Shown piece after piece: positions 6,721 through 9,345 of a stretch of 9,345 nucleotides of DNA (the stretch's first letter is position 1; every line of letters starts with the position of its first letter). The translations under genes were made by a program, and so were the position numbers. The notes under the pieces are model-generated. The model was not told the DNA's origin. It saw only the letters and a list, made by a program, of their open reading frames with translations, and ran no database searches. This DNA comes from an uncultured Lutibacter sp. GTDB lineage: Bacteria > Bacteroidota > Bacteroidia > Flavobacteriales > Flavobacteriaceae. The stretch covers positions 1 through 9,345 of the forward strand of contig CAJXUO010000026.1 of the NCBI GenBank assembly GCA_913061425.1, read 5' to 3'.

Positions 6721-7788
6721 TTATAAGGTATCAATGTTATTTAAGTCTATAAAGGCTTGTTTCAAACGAGCATTAAAAGTTTGCTCACCTTCTCGTAGCC
6801 ATTTTCTTGGGTCATAATATTTTTTGTTTGGCACATCTGCACCGTCTGGATTTCCAATTTGACTTTTAAGGTATTCAACATTTTTACCGAAATAATCTCT
6901 TATTCCTGTTGCGAAACCATATTGTAAATCAGTATCAATATTCATTTTTATGACTCCATAACTAATTCCTTCTCTTATTTCTTCAACTGTTGATCCAGAA
7001 CCACCATGAAAAACAAAATCGATAGTGTTATGAGGAACACTATACTTCTTTGAAATATATTCTTGTGAATTTAAAAGAATTTTTGGAGTTAATTTTACGT
7101 TTCCAGGTTTGTAAACGCCATGAACGTTCCCAAATGCAGCAGCAATTGTAAATTTAGGGCTCACTTTCATTAACTCTTCATAAGCATATGCAACTTCTTC
7201 TGGTTGAGTATATAATTTTGAAACATCAACATCAGAATTGTCAACACCATCTTCTTCACCACCAGTAATTCCAAGTTCAATCTCTAAAGTCATTCCCATT
7301 TTACTCATACGAGCCAAATATCCTTTACAGATTTCAATATTTTCTTCGATAGGCTCTTCAGATAAATCAATCATGTGAGAACTATATAAGGGCTTGCCAG
7401 TTTCTGCAAAATGTTTTTCACTTGCATCTAAAAGTCCATCAATCCAAGGTAATAGTTTTTTTGCGGCATGATCTGTATGTAAAATTACAGGAACATCATA
7501 TGCTTCTGATAATATATGAACATGTTTTGCTCCAGCAACTGCTCCAGCAATAGCTGCCTTTTGTCCTTCGTTTGATAATCCTTTACCAGCATTAAAGTGC
7601 GCTCCACCATTTGAAAATTGAATAATAACAGGTGCATTTAATTCTTTAGCAGTTTCTAAAACTCCATTAATTGTTGATGATCCAGTTACGTTTACTGCAG
7701 GAAGCGCGAATTTTTTCTCTTTTGCTAATCGAAAAATTTCTTGTACTTCGTCTCCAGTTGCAACTCCTGGTTTTATATTATAGCTCAT
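6721..7788 (-). CDS. fbaA: Class II fructose-bisphosphate aldolase (zinc-dependent, class IIA)
   Basis: Reversibly cleaves fructose 1,6-bisphosphate into dihydroxyacetone phosphate and glyceraldehyde 3-phosphate in glycolysis/gluconeogenesis; cytosolic, usually a dimer. The 355 residues are close to the E. coli FbaA length (359). Zinc and catalytic residues are all present, at E. coli numbering minus three: Asp106 and His107 in HTDHAAKK (104-111), Glu171 in LEIELGITGGEEDGVD, His223 in GNVHGVYKPGNV and His261 in FHGGSGS (260-266). NIDTDLQ (residues 293-299) is the substrate-phosphate loop. The insert after ELGITGGEEDGVDNSDVD and the IGNPDGADVPNKKYYDPRKW tail are typical of class IIA rather than the shorter class IIB. 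The start MSYNIKPGVATGDEV fits the family. A perfect -7 element lies 25 nt upstream and a terminator follows, so it appears monocistronic. Confidence 0.98.
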   Translation of the reverse strand: MSYNIKPGVATGDEVQEIFRLAKEKKFALPAVNVTGSSTINGVLETAKELNAPVIIQFSNGGAHFNAGKGLSNEGQKAAIAGAVAGAKHVHILSEAYDVPVILHTDHAAKKLLPWIDGLLDASEKHFAETGKPLYSSHMIDLSEEPIEENIEICKGYLARMSKMGMTLEIELGITGGEEDGVDNSDVDVSKLYTQPEEVAYAYEELMKVSPKFTIAAAFGNVHGVYKPGNVKLTPKILLNSQEYISKKYSVPHNTIDFVFHGGSGSTVEEIREGISYGVIKMNIDTDLQYGFATGIRDYFGKNVEYLKSQIGNPDGADVPNKKYYDPRKWLREGEQTFNARLKQAFIDLNNIDTL

Positions 7789-7813
7789 AGTTAATTATTG
7801 ATAATTGTATTCA

Positions 7814-7821
7814 CAAAATTA
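7814..7821 (-). promoter_or_regulatory. Flavobacterial -7 element for the aldolase gene (TAATTTTG)
   Basis: The minus strand reads TAATTTTG, an exact TAnnTTTG match, 25 nt before the aldolase ATG. No TTG lies 17-23 bp upstream. The spacing to the start codon is almost the same as for the rpe element (27 nt), which adds support. Confidence 0.58.
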
Positions 7822-7894
7822 CATATTTTTTGTTTTAAATTTGATAAGAAAATAAAGAGATTGCTATAACGTTTTAGTAAATTATAAGAAATTC

Positions 7895-9306
7895 CTAGAA
7901 AGGATAATTAATTCCGATATTATAAACAGCATTTCCGAAATTGTAATTGCTAAACCATTTTGAATCATCATTTTGATAAGGCTCATAAGTTTTAAAACCT
8001 AAATCTAATCTAATTACCAAAAAGTTAAAATCATATCTAATTCCAAAGCCTGTTCCAAGTGCAATAGAATTTAAAGATTTCAAACCATTAAACTTTCCTT
8101 CAGGCTCAATCAAATTTGATTTAGAGATGTCCCAAATATTCCCTGCATCGGCAAATAAAGCTCCTTTTATGTTGTTTATTATCTTAAATCGATACTCTAA
8201 ACTTGCTAAAAATTTCATTGTACCAACATTATATTCAAGCCCGTTTTTAATAGATCCAGGACCTAAATCATATATTTTCCAAGCGCGTAAATCATTTGCA
8301 CCACCAATAAAGTAACTTCTACTAAACGGAATTTCATCTGAGTTTCCGTATGGAATTGCAATACCTAATAAACTTCTAAATGCAAGAACATTGTCGCTAG
8401 AGGTTCCCCAAAACTTTTTGTATTCTAAGTCAGTTTTGAAATATTGACCAACAGGAATACCAACTAATTCTTTTTTAGATCCATCATTAGGTTTTTTGAT
8501 TAATGCTGAAGTTAAAGCGCCAGAAGAAGCAATTCTTATCTTAAAGAATGAAAAGTTTGCATCTTTATAATTTTCACTGTTGTTGTATGTATATTGATAG
8601 GAAAGTACAGGGACTAAAACATTTTCAGTAATTATATTTCTACGCTTTTCAATATTTTGTACAGAATTTAATTCTGTCGGGTTTGTGTTTTGAAATCCAT
8701 TAGATGTATTTGTAATGTAGTCTATAAAATTCAGGGCAATTAAATTTCCGTTACTATCAAAATTGTTAGATGGTATTGGTGCTGTTTGATCAATTACTTC
8801 AGAAATTGAAACTAAACTACTATACTCAGATTGGTATATCTTAAAATAAGAATCAGTGTTTAAATTCCTTATATATTGGGCGTTTAAAAGTTCTAATAGG
8901 TGTTTCTTCTTTTTGCTTGACTTCCACGAATAATCAATAATTCCAGTAAATTTTTGTTTGTCTAATCCTATATTTTTTTGAAAACTAGACCCAAAAGTTA
9001 ATTGTGTTTTTGGTGACATTCTTTTTGAAATTATTTTATCAGTTTTTAAAGGGAATAGTATACGAGGAATTTCTAAAGATACATCTCCACCAAACTCATA
9101 TGCATTTAAAAATCCACCAGAGTTATTTGCAGCATCTCTTGATGAATTGAAAAATGAACCTTGAACAGAGAATCTTAAAATTTCAGAACCTCTAAATGTA
9201 TTTCTGTTTAGTAAAGATATTTTACCAGAAACACCTAATTGCTTTATATTAGAATGTGTTAATTCAGTATTAATTTCTAATGATTTTTTCTTGTATGGTG
9301 TTAAGT
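7895..9306 (-). CDS. TamL-type BamA/TamA-family (Omp85) outer-membrane protein, C-terminal part
   Basis: Outer-membrane beta-barrel of the Omp85 superfamily, likely TamL, which with inner-membrane TamB forms the translocation and assembly module in Bacteroidota. The frame stays open for 469 codons from the stop at 7895-7897 up to 9304, where adapter sequence begins; the first ATG (9017-9019) lies inside the barrel and is not the true start. The missing N-terminus should hold the signal peptide and POTRA domains. Barrel signatures: the loop-6 motif FIGGANDLRAWKIYDLGPGS (8252-8311; LRAW replaces BamA VRGF), the ALFADAGNIWD strand, IRLDLGFKTYEP, and a terminal YNIGINYPF ending in Phe as expected of a beta-signal. 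The codons before 9019 continue in barrel style, with alternating polar and hydrophobic residues (NTFRGSEILRFSVQGSFFNS). No terminator is seen between this gene and the aldolase gene. Family assignment is firm; TamL rather than BamA rests on the GGAND-RAW motif and the aldolase neighbour. Confidence 0.88.
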
Positions 9307-9345
9307 CTGTCTCTTATACACATCTGACGCTGCCGACGAATAGAG
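9307..9345. other. Illumina Nextera Read 1 adapter (untrimmed sequencing artefact)
   Basis: Positions 9307-9325 are CTGTCTCTTATACACATCT, the 19-bp Tn5 mosaic end in reverse complement. Positions 9326-9339 (GACGCTGCCGACGA) complete the reverse complement of the Nextera Read 1 transposase adapter. The last six bases, ATAGAG, fit the start of an i5 index read in reverse complement (index N502/S502 is CTCTCTAT, giving ATAGAGAG). This is library sequence, not genome. Genomic sequence ends at about 9306. Confidence 0.97.

Noticed and set aside
7822..7894. Terminator between the Omp85 gene and the aldolase gene
   Set aside because: No inverted repeat followed by a U-run was found; the region is merely A/T-rich.
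9307..9325. Tn5/IS50 mosaic end suggesting a transposon at the right edge
   Set aside because: The Illumina-specific Read 1 adapter bases follow directly, so this is library preparation sequence.
1..9345. CRISPR array, tRNA/rRNA gene, phage or defence genes
   Set aside because: No regularly spaced repeats, cloverleaf, integrase, transposase or nuclease-type genes are present; every long ORF is explained by a named or described gene.

Overview
The window is low-GC DNA from a member of the Bacteroidota, almost certainly family Flavobacteriaceae. The evidence is a 287-residue primary sigma factor lacking region 1.1, promoters of the TAnnTTTG type, absence of Shine-Dalgarno sequences, a TamL-type Omp85 protein, and lipoproteins with an acidic stretch after the lipid cysteine. 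Genus cannot be set from what is visible.

Layout. Eight of nine genes are on the minus strand, so they are transcribed from right to left: tamL-like Omp85 barrel (5' end missing, 7895-9306), class II fructose-bisphosphate aldolase (6721-7788), accD (5757-6617) with a thioredoxin-like lipoprotein 5 bp behind it (5257-5751), rpsO (3916-4185), pnp (1642-3798), rpoD (396-1259) and rpe (from 271, running off the left edge). The one plus-strand gene is an uncharacterised lipoprotein (4360-5202) placed between rpsO and the thioredoxin-like gene. Intrinsic terminators follow the aldolase gene, rpsO, pnp, rpoD and the plus-strand lipoprotein. Flavobacterial -7 elements lie before rpe, rpsO and the aldolase gene, so most genes look like independent transcription units; the exception is the accD/thioredoxin pair. 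The longest gene-free stretch is the 382 bp between rpoD and pnp, which holds only the pnp terminator.

Function. The block is core housekeeping: transcription initiation (RpoD), translation (S15), RNA decay (PNPase), central carbon metabolism (aldolase, pentose-phosphate epimerase), fatty-acid synthesis (AccD) and outer-membrane assembly (TamL). The least explained parts are the two lipoproteins and the apparent loss of the AccD zinc ribbon.

The last 39 bases (9307-9345) are not genomic. They match the Illumina Nextera Read 1 adapter in reverse complement, followed by six bases that fit an i5 index. The window therefore ends at an untrimmed library-fragment end, which also makes the Omp85 gene look shorter than it is. 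I found no new defence system, mobile element, CRISPR array or other exotic system.
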